A stretch of DNA of 64,000 bases from Desulfuromonas sp. DDH964 (GCF_001611275.1 NZ_CP015080.1:372001-436000); one strand, 5' to 3'; shown: positions 17,189 through 29,768, counted from the first letter of the stretch. The notes: generated by a model not told the origin, from the letters alone. Numbers and translations: made by a program.

Positions 17189-17214
17189 GCGGGGAGGCGA
17201 CTCCCCGCTTTTTT
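17189..17214 (+). terminator. Rho-independent terminator after nhaD
   Basis: GCGGGGAG (17189-17196) pairs with CTCCCCGC (17201-17208), loop GCGA, followed by six T. The T tract ends one base before the hemW start codon. Confidence 0.85.
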
Positions 17215-17215
17215 C

Positions 17216-18349
17216 ATGGCCGGACTCTATTTTCATATCCCCTACTGCCGCAGCAAGTGCGCTTACTGCGACTTCTTCTCCCTCGCCGACGCCGCCCTGC
17301 CGCTCGCCGATTACGTTACGTTGCTGCATGACCAGCTGGCGCTGACCCCGGCCCAATGGTCAGCCCCGGCGCCCCTGGCGAGCGTCTTTTTTGGGGGCGG
17401 CACCCCTTCGCTGCTCGAACCAAAAGCGGTTGCCGGGCTGCTGGCGGCCGCCGAGCGCCGTTTCGGTTTCGCCCCCGGGGTCGAGATTTCCCTGGAGGCG
17501 AACCCCGGGACGGTGACGCCCGCCTCTCTGGCCGACTACCGCGCCGCCGGGGTGAACCGGCTCTCCCTCGGGCTGCAATCCCTTAACGATTTCTCCCTCG
17601 CCTTTCTCGGTCGCGGCCACTCCGCCGCACAAGGACGCCAGGCCTGCGCCTGGGCGCGCCGGGCCGGCTTCGACAACCTCTCCTGCGACCTGATCTTCGG
17701 CCTCCCTGGCGAGACGGAGGCAAGTCTCGATGCCGAGGTGACAGGGTTGCTCGAGCTCGCTCCGGAGCATCTCTCCTGTTACGGGTTGAGTGTCGAGGCG
17801 GGAACCCCGCTGGCCACCCGCCTCCAGCGCGGCGAGTTTCTCCCCGCCGACGAAGGACGATTCGCCGCCGGCTACCGGCAGCTCGACGCGGCCCTCACGG
17901 CAGCCGGACTGGTCCATTACGAAGTCTCCAACTTCGCCCGCCCGGGCAGGGAATGCCGGCACAACCTTGGTTATTGGCAACGACGCAGCGTTGTTGGCGT
18001 GGGCGCCGGGGCTCACAGCTTTATTGCGGATGGCTGGGGGCGGCGGCTGGCGGTCGCTCCTGACCTCGCCGGCTATGCCGCGGCGCTGCGCAGCGGACAG
18101 GACCCGGCGACGGAACTGGAGCAGTTCGACCGCCGCGGGGCGATGGCCGAGACCCTCTACCTCGGCCTGCGTACCGCGGCCGGTGTCGACGACGCGGCAT
18201 TCCAGGATGCCTTCGGCAGTGATGTGGCCAGCGCTTTTCCGGCGGCTTTGCGGCGCTGCGGCCAGCGCCTTTCCCGGCGCCAGGGCCGCTGGGTTTTCGA
18301 TCTCGATGGCTGGCTCCTTTACGACCACCTGATCAGTGCCTTTCTTTGA
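17216..18349 (+). CDS. hemW: HemW-like radical SAM heme chaperone
   Basis: A 377-residue radical SAM protein of the HemN/HemW group. The cluster-binding cysteines are Cys11, Cys15 and Cys18 in HIPYCRSKCAYCDF. FFGGGTPSLL, EANPGT and RLSLGLQS are typical, and a C-terminal HemN-type domain is present. The shorter HemW-type cysteine pattern and length suggest heme trafficking rather than coproporphyrinogen dehydrogenase activity. ATG 17216 must be the start because the cysteine motif begins ten residues in. The only good GGAG sits inside the preceding terminator stem. Confidence 0.9.
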   Translation: MAGLYFHIPYCRSKCAYCDFFSLADAALPLADYVTLLHDQLALTPAQWSAPAPLASVFFGGGTPSLLEPKAVAGLLAAAERRFGFAPGVEISLEANPGTVTPASLADYRAAGVNRLSLGLQSLNDFSLAFLGRGHSAAQGRQACAWARRAGFDNLSCDLIFGLPGETEASLDAEVTGLLELAPEHLSCYGLSVEAGTPLATRLQRGEFLPADEGRFAAGYRQLDAALTAAGLVHYEVSNFARPGRECRHNLGYWQRRSVVGVGAGAHSFIADGWGRRLAVAPDLAGYAAALRSGQDPATELEQFDRRGAMAETLYLGLRTAAGVDDAAFQDAFGSDVASAFPAALRRCGQRLSRRQGRWVFDLDGWLLYDHLISAFL

Positions 18350-18382
18350 AATAGGGGCACTCTGCGGTGTCGCCCTTCACCC

Positions 18383-18411
18383 TTGACAAAGGGAGGGGCC
18401 GTTGTTATGTT
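18383..18411 (+). promoter_or_regulatory. Sigma-70-type promoter of the heat-shock cluster
   Basis: TTGACA (18383-18388) and TATGTT (18406-18411) are separated by 17 bases. The CIRCE operator starts 8 bases downstream, so HrcA bound there would overlap the start of transcription. Confidence 0.8.
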
Positions 18412-18419
18412 GAGTCCCG

Positions 18420-18446
18420 TTAGCACTCTCGTCTCAGGAGTGCTAA
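18420..18446. promoter_or_regulatory. CIRCE operator (HrcA binding site)
   Basis: TTAGCACTC-N9-GAGTGCTAA is an exact match to the CIRCE consensus. It lies just upstream of hrcA and downstream of a promoter, so the repressor controls its own operon. Confidence 0.97.
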
Positions 18447-18496
18447 GGATGGGTCGGCCGGGTTGTCCGGCTTGATTTTTTGGGGCGGGGATTGCG

Positions 18497-19540
<1,044 letters not shown>

Positions 19541-19541
19541 C

Positions 19542-20126
19542 GTGGCCAAGAAACAGAAGACGGAAGCCCCGGAAGTGACCCCTGATACGGAACAGACTCC
19601 GGCGGAGACGAATGAAGCGGCAGCGCCGGACGCCGAGCTGGAGAACCGGTTGACGGCCAGCCTGGAAGAGGCGGCCAAGAACTGGGACCTCTATCTGCGG
19701 ACCAGGGCCGACTTGGACAATTATCGCAAGCGGGCCCAGCGCGAGAAAGAAGACCTCGGCCGTTTCGCCAACGAAAACCTGCTGCGGGAGCTGCTGCCGG
19801 TGGTCGACAACCTGGAGCGGGCGGTAGCCCACGCCCGGGAGAGTGGCACCGGGGACGGCAGCCTGCTCGAAGGGGTGGAAATGACCCTCGGCCAGCTGCG
19901 CAAGGTTTTCGAGCGCTCCGGTGTGACTGCAGTCGAGGCGGTCGGCAAGCCCTTCGACCCCTCCTGCCACGAGGCCATGGGGCAGCTGGAGAGTGACGAG
20001 CTCCCCCCGGGGAGTGTCATCCAGGAATTGCAGAAGGGTTACCTGCTCAATCAACGCCTGCTGCGCCCGGCCATGGTCATGGTCAGCAAGGCGCCCGCGG
20101 CGGAGAACCCGGGGCAAAACGCGTGA
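19542..20126 (+). CDS. grpE: GrpE nucleotide exchange factor
   Basis: A 194-residue GrpE, the ADP-release factor for DnaK. A charged N-terminus of about 45 residues leads into a long coiled coil (about 45-100; TRADLDNYRKRAQREKEDL) and the C-terminal beta domain with FDPSCHEAM. GTG 19542 begins two bases after the hrcA stop and has GAGGAG upstream. Confidence 0.96.
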   Translation: MAKKQKTEAPEVTPDTEQTPAETNEAAAPDAELENRLTASLEEAAKNWDLYLRTRADLDNYRKRAQREKEDLGRFANENLLRELLPVVDNLERAVAHARESGTGDGSLLEGVEMTLGQLRKVFERSGVTAVEAVGKPFDPSCHEAMGQLESDELPPGSVIQELQKGYLLNQRLLRPAMVMVSKAPAAENPGQNA

Positions 20127-20189
20127 GCGCGCCGGGAACCGGGCGCGTAATCAATAAAAGCCAACTTCTTCAAGGGAGGATATAAACTC

Positions 20190-22091
<1,902 letters not shown>

Positions 22092-22114
22092 TCTCCTTCG
22101 CCCTGAATAGCGGG

Positions 22115-22146
22115 GCCAGAAGCCGGGACCCGTCCCGGCTTCTGGC
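22115..22146 (+). terminator. Strong hairpin between dnaK and dnaJ
   Basis: A perfect 14-bp stem (22115-22128 with 22133-22146, loop CCCG) lies 24 bases after dnaK. There is no T tract, so it may be a processing or mRNA-stability element or a partial terminator that lowers dnaJ relative to dnaK. Confidence 0.5.
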
Positions 22147-22220
22147 GCTTGGAAACCCCTGCTCCACCCCGGTGGATGCAGAGAGCCGGCGGCGGTGAGG
22201 CCGCTGCGAGGACAGATCCA

Positions 22221-23315
22221 TTGGCCAAGCAAGACTACTACGAAGCACTCGAAGTCAATCGCAACGCCAGCGATACCGAGATCAAGAAAGCCTATCGGCG
22301 GCTGGCACTGCGCTATCATCCTGACAAGAACCCCGGGGACAAGGCGGCGGAGGAACGGTTCAAGGAGCTGTCCGAGGCCTATGCGGTCCTCTCCGACCCC
22401 CAGAAGCGGGCGACCTATGACCAGTTCGGCCACGCCGGCCTGAATGGCGGCGGCGGCTTTGGCGGCAGCCCGTTTGAGGATATCTTCGGCGACATCTTCG
22501 GGGATATCTTTGGTGGCGGTGGCTCCCGGCGCGGCCGCGGTCGGCGGGGTGACGATCTGCGTTACAATCTCTCCATCTCCTTCGAGGAGGCGGCCTTTGG
22601 CCTGGAGACCAAGATCCAGATTCCCCGCCACCAGAGCTGTAGTGCCTGTGACGGCAGCGGGGCGAAGAAGGGGACCAGTCCCAAGACCTGCCCCACCTGC
22701 CAGGGGGCCGGACAGGTTCGCTACCAGCAGGGATTCTTCTCCCTGACCCGCCCCTGCCCCGAGTGCGGTGGCGAAGGGCGGGTCATCCTCAGCCCCTGCC
22801 CTGAGTGCCGGGGCGCCGGACGCATCCAGGCGAAACGCCAGCTCTCCCTGAAGATTCCCGCCGGGGTTGAAACCGGCACCCGCCTCAAGCTGAGCGGCGA
22901 GGGGGATACCGGGAGCCAGGGCGGTCCGCCCGGCGATCTTTACGTGGTGATTGCGGTCAAGGACCATCCCCTCTTCCAGCGGGAGGGGCAGGAGGTCATC
23001 TGCGAGGTGCCGATCTCCTTCGTCCAGGCGACCCTGGGCTGCGAACTCGAGGTCCCCACCCTGGACGGCAAGGTCAAGCTCAAGATCCCCGCCGGCACCC
23101 AGACCGGAAAGGTCTTCAAGCTCGCCGGCAAGGGGATCCCGCACCTGCAGGGTTACGGCCGCGGCGATCACCTGGTGGTGGTCCGTCTCGAAACCCCGAC
23201 CCGGCTTACCGCAAAGCAGCGCGAACTCCTTGAGGAGTTCGCGCGTGAGGGGGGCGAGGAGATCAACCCCACGGGGAAGGGCTTTTTCGACAAGGTCAAG
23301 GAACTCTTCGATTGA
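22221..23315 (+). CDS. dnaJ: Chaperone DnaJ (Hsp40)
   Basis: A 364-residue DnaJ co-chaperone that stimulates DnaK ATPase. The J domain with the YHPDKN motif (about residues 1-70), a Gly/Phe-rich linker (about 72-105), four zinc-binding repeats ([32 protein letters not shown]; about 135-205) and the C-terminal substrate domain are all present. TTG 22221 is the start, giving L(M)AKQDYYE as in other DnaJ proteins, with GAGGA upstream. Confidence 0.96.
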   Translation: MAKQDYYEALEVNRNASDTEIKKAYRRLALRYHPDKNPGDKAAEERFKELSEAYAVLSDPQKRATYDQFGHAGLNGGGGFGGSPFEDIFGDIFGDIFGGGGSRRGRGRRGDDLRYNLSISFEEAAFGLETKIQIPRHQSCSACDGSGAKKGTSPKTCPTCQGAGQVRYQQGFFSLTRPCPECGGEGRVILSPCPECRGAGRIQAKRQLSLKIPAGVETGTRLKLSGEGDTGSQGGPPGDLYVVIAVKDHPLFQREGQEVICEVPISFVQATLGCELEVPTLDGKVKLKIPAGTQTGKVFKLAGKGIPHLQGYGRGDHLVVVRLETPTRLTAKQRELLEEFAREGGEEINPTGKGFFDKVKELFD

Positions 23316-23358
23316 CCGGGGCGGGACGCCCAAAACGGTCCCGGTCAGGGAGGATGGG

Positions 23359-25251
23359 ATGACTCGCTTGCTGAAGCTGGTGCTGTTACTGCTCCTGCTC
23401 GCCTTGCCCCTGACGGCGGCGGCCTACCCGGACAGCCCCGCGGAGAGCCGCCCCCCGGGTTTCGGCGAAGGGCAGGGGAGCCTGGAGCAGGGGTTGGCCC
23501 TCTTCCGCGCCGGCCAGGTCGACCAGGCCACCATCCTGCTGCGCGGATTTGTCGTCCAGCATCCCGCCGACCCCGAACTTCCCCGCGCCGTCCTCGCCCT
23601 GGCGCAGATCTTTCTCCAGCAAAACCATCCCCAGGAAGCATTGCTCTACCTGGAACGGGTACCGGAGGCGGAGCGTACCCCGGAGCTGCGCCTGCTCCTC
23701 GGCCAGGCGCTCCTTGCCAACGGCCAGGTCGAAAGGGCCCGGCAGCAGCTGCTGGCCGTCGATCCCCCCGACCTTTCCACGACCAGCCAGGGGGCACGCC
23801 TGCAGGCGCTGGCCCGCGCCGATGCCGCCCTGGGCCGCCCCCTGGAAGCCCTCACTTTCCTCTACCAGCTCGTGCGCCTCGTTCCCGAGACGAGCTCTGT
23901 CCCCCTGCAGGAAGGACACGCGATCCTGCAGACCCTGGACGAAGCTGCGCTCGGCGAGGCCGCCTTCATGTTCGGGGAGACTCCCCTCGGGCTTGATGCC
24001 CTCCTGCAGCAGGCCGAACGGGCCTATCGGCGTGGCGATCAGGCCACCGCCAGCCGCCTGTTGACGAGGCTCCTCGGCAGCCCGGTCGACTTTCCTTATC
24101 GCGCCGCGGCGGCGGAGCTCTATGCGCGGGTGGCGGGGCGCCCCTGGCTGCAGCGCACGATCGGCGTACTGCTCCCCCTCTCCGGAAAGTATGCGACCTT
24201 TGGCGAGCTGGTGCGCCGCGGCATGGAACTCGCCCTGGACCAAAAGTCCGGTGGCCCGGCCCCGGTGCGACTCCTCTTCCGGGATATCGGCGCCGACCCC
24301 GAGCGCAGCGCGGAAGCGGTGAGCAGGCTGGTGCGCGAGGACGGGGTGATGGCGATCGCCGGACCGATCACCGGGTCTGCGGCTGTGGCCGCCGCCGAGC
24401 GCGCCCAGCAGGAGCAGGTGCCGTTGCTGACCCTGTCGCAACGCGAGGACCTGCCGCAACTGGGCAACATGATCTTCCGCGACTCGCTGACGCCGCAACT
24501 GCAGGCCGAGGCGCTGGCCCGCTATGCGGTGGAGGTGCGGGGCCTGACCCGTTTCGCCATTCTGCTGCCCGACAGCCGTTCCGGGCAAGAGATGGCCGAT
24601 TTATTTACCGCGGCGCTGCGCCGCTGCGGCGGCCAGGTCCTGGTGCGCGCGGCTTATGCTCCCGATGCCACCGATTTCCGCCGCCAGGTCCGCCTGCTGA
24701 TGGGGAAGGACCCCGATGCCCGGGATGAGGCACCTTCCGATGACCCCCTGGAAGAGCTTTTCCGGCCGGAACCGCCGCCCCTGCCGTTCCAGGCGCTCTT
24801 CATCCCCGATTACGTCGAAAAGGTCGGCCTGCTGGCGCCGCAGCTCCCCTATTATGGTCTCGAGGGGGTGCCTCTGTTCGGTATCAACGGCTGGAATTCG
24901 CCGGAGCTGGTCCGGGCTGCCGGCCCCTACGTCGAGGGGGCGGTCTTCGTCGATGGCTTCTTTGTTCACAGCCCCTATCCCTTTGTGCGCGACTTCGTCG
25001 CCCGCTACCTCGAACGTTATGGGGAGGAGCCGACCGTCCTTGAAGCCCAGGGGTACGATGTGGCCGGCATTCTCCTCGACATCCTGAGCGATCCGGCGAT
25101 CGCGACCCGCGCCGAACTGCGCCTCGCCCTGCAACGGCTGCACAATTATCCCGGCGTTACCGGTGCCACCTCCTTCACCCTGGAGGGGGAAGCGGATAAG
25201 GTCCTCTTTCTCTTGCAGGTGAAAAATGGCAAGATTGTCCAGATCAATTGA
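23359..25251 (+). CDS. Secreted TPR plus periplasmic-binding-like protein (LpoA-like)
   Basis: A 630-residue exported protein. A signal peptide (residues 1-21) leads into a TPR-like helical region (about 35-250) and a type I periplasmic-binding fold (from IGVLLPLSGKYATFGE, about residue 265, to the end). This layout matches the penicillin-binding-protein activator LpoA/YraM group; in enterics LpoA is an outer-membrane lipoprotein that stimulates PBP1A. Here no lipobox cysteine is obvious, and the ligand-binding fold may bind a small molecule instead. AGGGAGG precedes ATG 23359. Confidence 0.78.
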   Translation: MTRLLKLVLLLLLLALPLTAAAYPDSPAESRPPGFGEGQGSLEQGLALFRAGQVDQATILLRGFVVQHPADPELPRAVLALAQIFLQQNHPQEALLYLERVPEAERTPELRLLLGQALLANGQVERARQQLLAVDPPDLSTTSQGARLQALARADAALGRPLEALTFLYQLVRLVPETSSVPLQEGHAILQTLDEAALGEAAFMFGETPLGLDALLQQAERAYRRGDQATASRLLTRLLGSPVDFPYRAAAAELYARVAGRPWLQRTIGVLLPLSGKYATFGELVRRGMELALDQKSGGPAPVRLLFRDIGADPERSAEAVSRLVREDGVMAIAGPITGSAAVAAAERAQQEQVPLLTLSQREDLPQLGNMIFRDSLTPQLQAEALARYAVEVRGLTRFAILLPDSRSGQEMADLFTAALRRCGGQVLVRAAYAPDATDFRRQVRLLMGKDPDARDEAPSDDPLEELFRPEPPPLPFQALFIPDYVEKVGLLAPQLPYYGLEGVPLFGINGWNSPELVRAAGPYVEGAVFVDGFFVHSPYPFVRDFVARYLERYGEEPTVLEAQGYDVAGILLDILSDPAIATRAELRLALQRLHNYPGVTGATSFTLEGEADKVLFLLQVKNGKIVQIN

Positions 25252-25277
25252 GCGCGGCTGACGGATTCTCCCTAAGT

Positions 25278-26072
25278 ATGGCACCCTGGCGATATCGAAC
25301 CCTCCTCCGGCCAGTTTTTGCGGCCGTAGCCCTGCTGCTGTTGCTATCCTGCAGCCCCGGCCCCGCGACTCCGGTTCTGGCGCCTCCGGGTGGCGGTTTG
25401 GGGGCGTCGGGCATCGCCGGGACGGTGCGCAGTCAGAATGGTCGACCGGCTGCAGGGGCCTGGGTTTATGCCTATCGCAATCCCCGCGGTAACCTGCGCG
25501 GGCCTGCCGATTTTGCCGCGGAGACCGATGCCGCCGGCGCCTATTTTCTCGATCTGGTCGAGGGAGACTACTGGTTGGTGGCACGGCTGCGGCAGGGGGG
25601 CGGAGAATCGGGGCCGCCGCAGCCGGGGGATGCCTGGGCGCTCTTTCCCGACAACCCGATAGCAGTGGCGCCGTCCCGGGTGGGACGTGCCGATTTCGTT
25701 CTCATGGGCGGTAACCGGCCCCAGCTCGGTCGTAACGCCCGTCTCGCCAGTAGCGATACCGGTTTTACCGGTTCCGTCGTGGACGCCAGCGGCCAGCCGG
25801 TCGCCGGCGTCATCGCCATGGCGTACCGTGACAGTGACTTCCATCGTATGCCCGACGTCACTTCCCCGGCGACGCAGATCGATGGCCACTTTATTCTCCA
25901 CGTTCCGGCGGCCGGACGTTATTGTCTGGTGGTTCGCTCCGGGAGCCGCGGTCAGCCGGTGGCCGGTGAACTCTATGGCCTGCTCGGTCGCGGCGAGGAC
26001 GCCTGCCGGGAGGTCGGTAGCGGGCAGATGCTCGATGTCGGCACCCTCACGGTGACCCCTTACCGGCGTTAA
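25278..26072 (+). CDS. Lipoprotein with carboxypeptidase-regulatory-like repeats
   Basis: About 264 residues from ATG 25278 (a TTG at 25248 overlapping the previous stop is an alternative). A lipoprotein signal ends in a lipobox (LLLLLSC, Cys about residue 27). Two similar beta-sandwich units follow: GIAGTVRSQNGRPAAGAWVY with DAAGAYFLDLVEGDYWLV, and FTGSVVDASGQPVAGVIAMA with GHFILHVPAAGRYCLVV. These fit the CarboxypepD_reg/peptidase-associated domain. It is probably envelope-bound and co-transcribed with the LpoA-like gene. Function unknown. Confidence 0.72.
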   Translation: MAPWRYRTLLRPVFAAVALLLLLSCSPGPATPVLAPPGGGLGASGIAGTVRSQNGRPAAGAWVYAYRNPRGNLRGPADFAAETDAAGAYFLDLVEGDYWLVARLRQGGGESGPPQPGDAWALFPDNPIAVAPSRVGRADFVLMGGNRPQLGRNARLASSDTGFTGSVVDASGQPVAGVIAMAYRDSDFHRMPDVTSPATQIDGHFILHVPAAGRYCLVVRSGSRGQPVAGELYGLLGRGEDACREVGSGQMLDVGTLTVTPYRR

Positions 26073-26144
26073 CGGCAGACCCGGGAGTGGGGGGCAGCCC
26101 TCCCGGCAACGCGCCGCAAATCCCCGTTTCACGGGGGGTTGTCC

Positions 26145-26173
26145 TTGACGGGAGGGCTCTGTTGTGGTATTCT
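26145..26173 (+). promoter_or_regulatory. Predicted promoter of carD
   Basis: TTGACG (26145-26150) and TATTCT (26168-26173) are spaced by 17 bases, ending 27 bases before the carD start codon. Confidence 0.6.
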
Positions 26174-26200
26174 TCCCGGGTTGCGGAAGGAGTTTGCCTT

Positions 26201-26686
26201 ATGTTCAAGATTGGCGACAGGGCGGTATACCCGACCCAGGGCCTCGGTGTCATTGAGGCAATCGAAGCCCGGGAGTTTTCAGGGCAGCACAACAAATTCT
26301 ATGTTCTGAAGATTGTCGACAGCGACATGACGATCATGGTCCCGGTGACCAATGCGGCCCAAGTTGGGCTGCGAACGGTCATTGAGAGAGACCAGGTCTC
26401 GACGATCTACACCACCCTCGGGGAGAAGCAGGAGAACGGGGGGGCCGTTGCTTCCTGGAGCCGCCGGCAACGGGAATACAACGAGAAGATCAAGTCGGGT
26501 GACCTGCTCGAAGTCGCCCAGGTGCTGCGCGAACTCTACCTGATCAAGGAAGGGAAGGATCTTTCCTACGGCGAGAAGAAGGTGCTCGACCTGGCGCGGC
26601 GGCTGCTGGTCAAGGAACTGGCCTTTGCCGAAGGAAGCGAAGAGCAGCAGGTTGCCGAGCGGGTCGAGAGCATTTTCGTCAACTAG
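26201..26686 (+). CDS. carD: CarD/CdnL-family RNA polymerase-binding regulator
   Basis: A 161-residue CarD-type protein. The N-terminal RNA-polymerase-interaction domain ([20 protein letters not shown], residues 2-21, to about 60) resembles that of Mfd; the C-terminal helical DNA-binding domain follows (about 75-160; [20 protein letters not shown]). Such proteins bind RNAP beta and stabilise open complexes at rRNA and other promoters. GGAAGGAG precedes the ATG. It heads the carD-ispD-ispF-glnS run. Confidence 0.92.
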   Translation: MFKIGDRAVYPTQGLGVIEAIEAREFSGQHNKFYVLKIVDSDMTIMVPVTNAAQVGLRTVIERDQVSTIYTTLGEKQENGGAVASWSRRQREYNEKIKSGDLLEVAQVLRELYLIKEGKDLSYGEKKVLDLARRLLVKELAFAEGSEEQQVAERVESIFVN

Positions 26687-26820
26687 TATCCCACCGTCCA
26701 GACCGGGACCGGGCGCGCAAGCACCGGTCCTCTTTTTTCTCTGCAGCCCAGCTGCGGAGATCTGCTTGCCGGCCGCCGCCAAGGTGGCCCCTGCCCTGCG
26801 GGGGTGCCCGCCGGAGGAGC

Positions 26821-27519
26821 ATGAGTGTCATTGTCTTGGTTCCTGCCGCCGGCATGGGCCGGCGCATGGGAGCCGCCGTCAACAAGCAGTACCTGACCCT
26901 GGCCGACCGGCCGATCCTCGCTCATACCCTGGCAGTCTTTGATCACCATCCCCTGATCGACCGGATTCTGGTTATCTCGCCGGCCGCGGAAATCGATTTC
27001 TGCCGCGCCGAAGTGGTGGAACGCTACGCCTTTGGCAAAGTTGAGGCCATTGTTGCCGGCGGTGCCGAACGCCAGGACTCGGTCGCCAACGGGCTGGCGG
27101 CCGCCGCGCCGGCGGATGACGACATCGTCCTGGTCCACGACGGGGTGCGGCCCCTCTTTCCGGCCGGGCTGATCCCCGCGGTCGTGGCGACAGCAAAGCG
27201 GGTCGGCGGTTGCGTCGTCGGCCTGCCGGTCAAGGATACGGTCAAGGTGGTGGCTGGCGGGCGGATTGTCTCGACCCCGGAGCGGGGGAGCCTCTGGCTC
27301 GCCCAGACCCCCCAGGCGTTTCCGGCGGCGGTGTTGCGGCGCGCCTACGCCGAGGCGGCGCAGGACGGCTTCCGCGGCACCGACGACGCCTCCCTGGTGG
27401 AGCGGCTCGGGCTGCCGGTGGCGATGCTCCCCGGCAGTGAACGCAACCTCAAGATTACGACCCCGGAAGACCTGGTGCTGGCCCGGGCCTTCCTGGCAGC
27501 GGAGGAGGAGGCAGGATGA
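26821..27519 (+). CDS. ispD: 2-C-methyl-D-erythritol 4-phosphate cytidylyltransferase
   Basis: A 232-residue IspD of the MEP isoprenoid pathway, which transfers CMP from CTP to MEP. The nucleotide-binding signature [11 protein letters not shown] (residues 6-16), [10 protein letters not shown] (about 101-110) and KITTPEDL near the C-terminus are visible. It overlaps ispF by 4 bases (ATGA), so the two pathway enzymes are translationally coupled. Confidence 0.95.
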   Translation: MSVIVLVPAAGMGRRMGAAVNKQYLTLADRPILAHTLAVFDHHPLIDRILVISPAAEIDFCRAEVVERYAFGKVEAIVAGGAERQDSVANGLAAAAPADDDIVLVHDGVRPLFPAGLIPAVVATAKRVGGCVVGLPVKDTVKVVAGGRIVSTPERGSLWLAQTPQAFPAAVLRRAYAEAAQDGFRGTDDASLVERLGLPVAMLPGSERNLKITTPEDLVLARAFLAAEEEAG

Positions 27520-28010
27520 TGCGCATCGGCCATGGCTATGACGTCCACCGACTGGTTTCGGAGCGCAAACTGGTCCTCGGTGGTGTGGAAATCCCCTATT
27601 CCCTCGGTCTGCTGGGTCACTCGGACGCCGATGTCCTGTTGCACGCCCTCTGCGACGCCATCCTCGGCGCCCTGGGGGAAGGGGATATCGGCCGGCATTT
27701 CCCTGACTCGGATGCCGCCTTCAAGGGAATTTCGAGCCTCAAGCTCCTCCGCGAGGTGATGGTTCTCACCCGACGCAAGGGGTATGTTATCGGCAACCTC
27801 GATGTAACGGTGGTCGCCCAGCGCCCGAAACTCGCCCCCTATATCCCCGCCATGGTCGAGCGGATCGCCACGGCTTGCGAGTGTGATCCGGAACGGGTCA
27901 ACGTCAAGGCGACGACGACCGAGGAGCTCGGTTTCGAGGGGCGCGGCGAGGGGATTTCCAGCCATGCCGTGGTCCTGCTGGAACCGCGCCCGGTCGGTGA
28001 AGAGTTCTAG
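27516..28010 (+). CDS. ispF: 2-C-methyl-D-erythritol 2,4-cyclodiphosphate synthase
   Basis: A 164-residue IspF, the MEP-pathway enzyme that cyclises CDP-ME 2-phosphate. The metal-binding motif GHGYDVHRL (residues 5-13), [17 protein letters not shown] and the C-terminal [18 protein letters not shown] segment are the family signatures. The first of two tandem ATG codons overlaps the ispD stop; the second (27519) is equally possible. Confidence 0.95.
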   Translation: MMRIGHGYDVHRLVSERKLVLGGVEIPYSLGLLGHSDADVLLHALCDAILGALGEGDIGRHFPDSDAAFKGISSLKLLREVMVLTRRKGYVIGNLDVTVVAQRPKLAPYIPAMVERIATACECDPERVNVKATTTEELGFEGRGEGISSHAVVLLEPRPVGEEF

Positions 28011-28079
28011 CCGGCCAAAACCGCAATGCAAACCCACGGCTCCCGGCACAGCGGGGATAACAGCCCAGGAAAGGTGTCC

Positions 28080-29768
28080 ATGACCAGCGAAGTGACTCCC
28101 ACCAATTTTATCCGCAACCTCATCAGCGATGATCTCCAGCAGGGACGAGTCGACGCCGGAGTGGTGACGCGCTTTCCGCCCGAACCGAACGGCTACCTCC
28201 ATATCGGCCACGCCAAGTCGATCTGCCTCAATTTCGGGCTGGCCGCCGCCTTTGGCGGGCGCTGCCACCTGCGCATGGACGACACCAACCCGGAGAAGGA
28301 GAGCGAGGAGTACGCCGAGGCGATCAAATCGGCGGTGCGCTGGCTCGGCTTCGACTGGGGCGAGCATCTATACTATGCCTCCGCCTATTACGAACGGCTC
28401 TATGCCTTCGCCGAGGAGTTGATCGAAAAAGGGCTCGCCTACGTCGACAGCCTCGACGCCGAGTCGGTGCGGCTCTATCGCGGCACCCTCACCGAGCCGG
28501 GGCAGGAGAGCCCCTTCCGCAACCGCAGCGTGGCCGAGAATCTCGACCTCTTTCGGCGCATGCGCGCCGGAGAATTTGCCGACGGCGCCCATATCCTGCG
28601 GGCACGAATCGACATGGCCGCCCCCAACATCAACCTGCGCGATCCGATCCTTTACCGGATCCAGCGCGTCCCCCACTACCGGACCGGCAACCGCTGGTGC
28701 ATCTACCCGATGTATGATTTTGCCCACCCCCTCTCCGATGCCCTCGAGGGGGTGACCCATTCGGTCTGCACCCTGGAATTCGAAGACCACCGCCCCCTCT
28801 ACGACTGGTTTGTCACCCACACTTCCGTCCCCTGCCGGCCGCGGCAGATCGAGTTCGCCCGCCTCAATCTGAGCTATACCGTCATGAGCAAGCGCAAGCT
28901 GTTGCAACTGGTGCAGGATCGGCATGTCGGCGGCTGGGACGATCCCCGCCTGCCGACCCTGGCCGGGATGCGGCGGCGCGGCTATCCAGCCGCGGCGATT
29001 CGCAGCTTCTGCGAGCGGATCGGGGTCGGCAAGAGTGACAGCTGGATCGACATCTCGGTGCTGGAGGACTGCGTTCGCGAGGAGCTCAACCTCAGCGCGC
29101 CGCGGGTGCTCGCGGTACTCAGGCCGCTGCGGGTGGTGATCAGCAACTACCCGGAGGGGAAGAGCGAGGAGTTCGAACTCCCCAACCACCCCGGAGACCC
29201 GGCCTTCGGCAGTCGCATGGTCCCCTTCTCCCGGGAACTCTTCATCGAGCGCGACGACTTCATGGAAGTACCGGTAAAGAAGTTTTTCCGCCTCGCGCCC
29301 GGCAGTGAGGTGCGCCTGCGCGGCGCCTATTTCATCCGCTGCGAAGAGGTGATCAAGGATGCCGCCGGTGAGATCGTCGAACTGCGCTGCAGTTACGACC
29401 CCTCCAGCCGCGGGGGCGCCTCCCCGGACGGGCGCAAGGTGAAGGGGACGATTCACTGGGTCTCCGCTCCCCATGCCCGGCGCGGCGAGATCCGGCTCTA
29501 CGACCGGCTCTTCACCAGCGCGACCCCCGGCGCCGGCGGACGGGATTTTCTGGAGGACCTCAACCCCGACTCCTGTGAAACCCTCACCGACTGCTGGCTG
29601 GAGGGGGGAATGGCAGAGCTGGCGGCGGGTACGACCTTCCAGTTCGAGCGTCTCGGCTACTTCACCGTCGATGCGGAGCGCGGCCAAGACGGGGTCCCGG
29701 TTTTCAACCGGACCGCGACGCTGCGCGACTCCTGGGCCCGCCAGGAGTCGACAGGCGCGCCGTCATGA
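28080..29768 (+). CDS. glnS: Glutaminyl-tRNA synthetase
   Basis: A 562-residue class I synthetase. PPEPNGYLHIGHAKSICLNF contains the HIGH motif and is typical of GlnRS rather than bacterial GluRS; VMSKRKL is the KMSKS equivalent. The two C-terminal beta-barrel anticodon domains are present, giving the E. coli-like length. ATG 28080 is chosen because TSEVTPTNFIRNLI aligns with the usual start. Presence of GlnRS suggests direct Gln-tRNA charging. Confidence 0.95.
   Translation: MTSEVTPTNFIRNLISDDLQQGRVDAGVVTRFPPEPNGYLHIGHAKSICLNFGLAAAFGGRCHLRMDDTNPEKESEEYAEAIKSAVRWLGFDWGEHLYYASAYYERLYAFAEELIEKGLAYVDSLDAESVRLYRGTLTEPGQESPFRNRSVAENLDLFRRMRAGEFADGAHILRARIDMAAPNINLRDPILYRIQRVPHYRTGNRWCIYPMYDFAHPLSDALEGVTHSVCTLEFEDHRPLYDWFVTHTSVPCRPRQIEFARLNLSYTVMSKRKLLQLVQDRHVGGWDDPRLPTLAGMRRRGYPAAAIRSFCERIGVGKSDSWIDISVLEDCVREELNLSAPRVLAVLRPLRVVISNYPEGKSEEFELPNHPGDPAFGSRMVPFSRELFIERDDFMEVPVKKFFRLAPGSEVRLRGAYFIRCEEVIKDAAGEIVELRCSYDPSSRGGASPDGRKVKGTIHWVSAPHARRGEIRLYDRLFTSATPGAGGRDFLEDLNPDSCETLTDCWLEGGMAELAAGTTFQFERLGYFTVDAERGQDGVPVFNRTATLRDSWARQESTGAPS

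Noticed and set aside
15626..17356. Minus-strand frame of 576 codons opposite nhaD
   Set aside because: Low-complexity, Gly/Asp/Glu/His-rich translation typical of an antisense frame; nhaD is clear on the plus strand.
17216..18349. Oxygen-independent coproporphyrinogen III dehydrogenase HemN
   Set aside because: Cysteine pattern and shorter length fit HemW better; activity cannot be decided from sequence.
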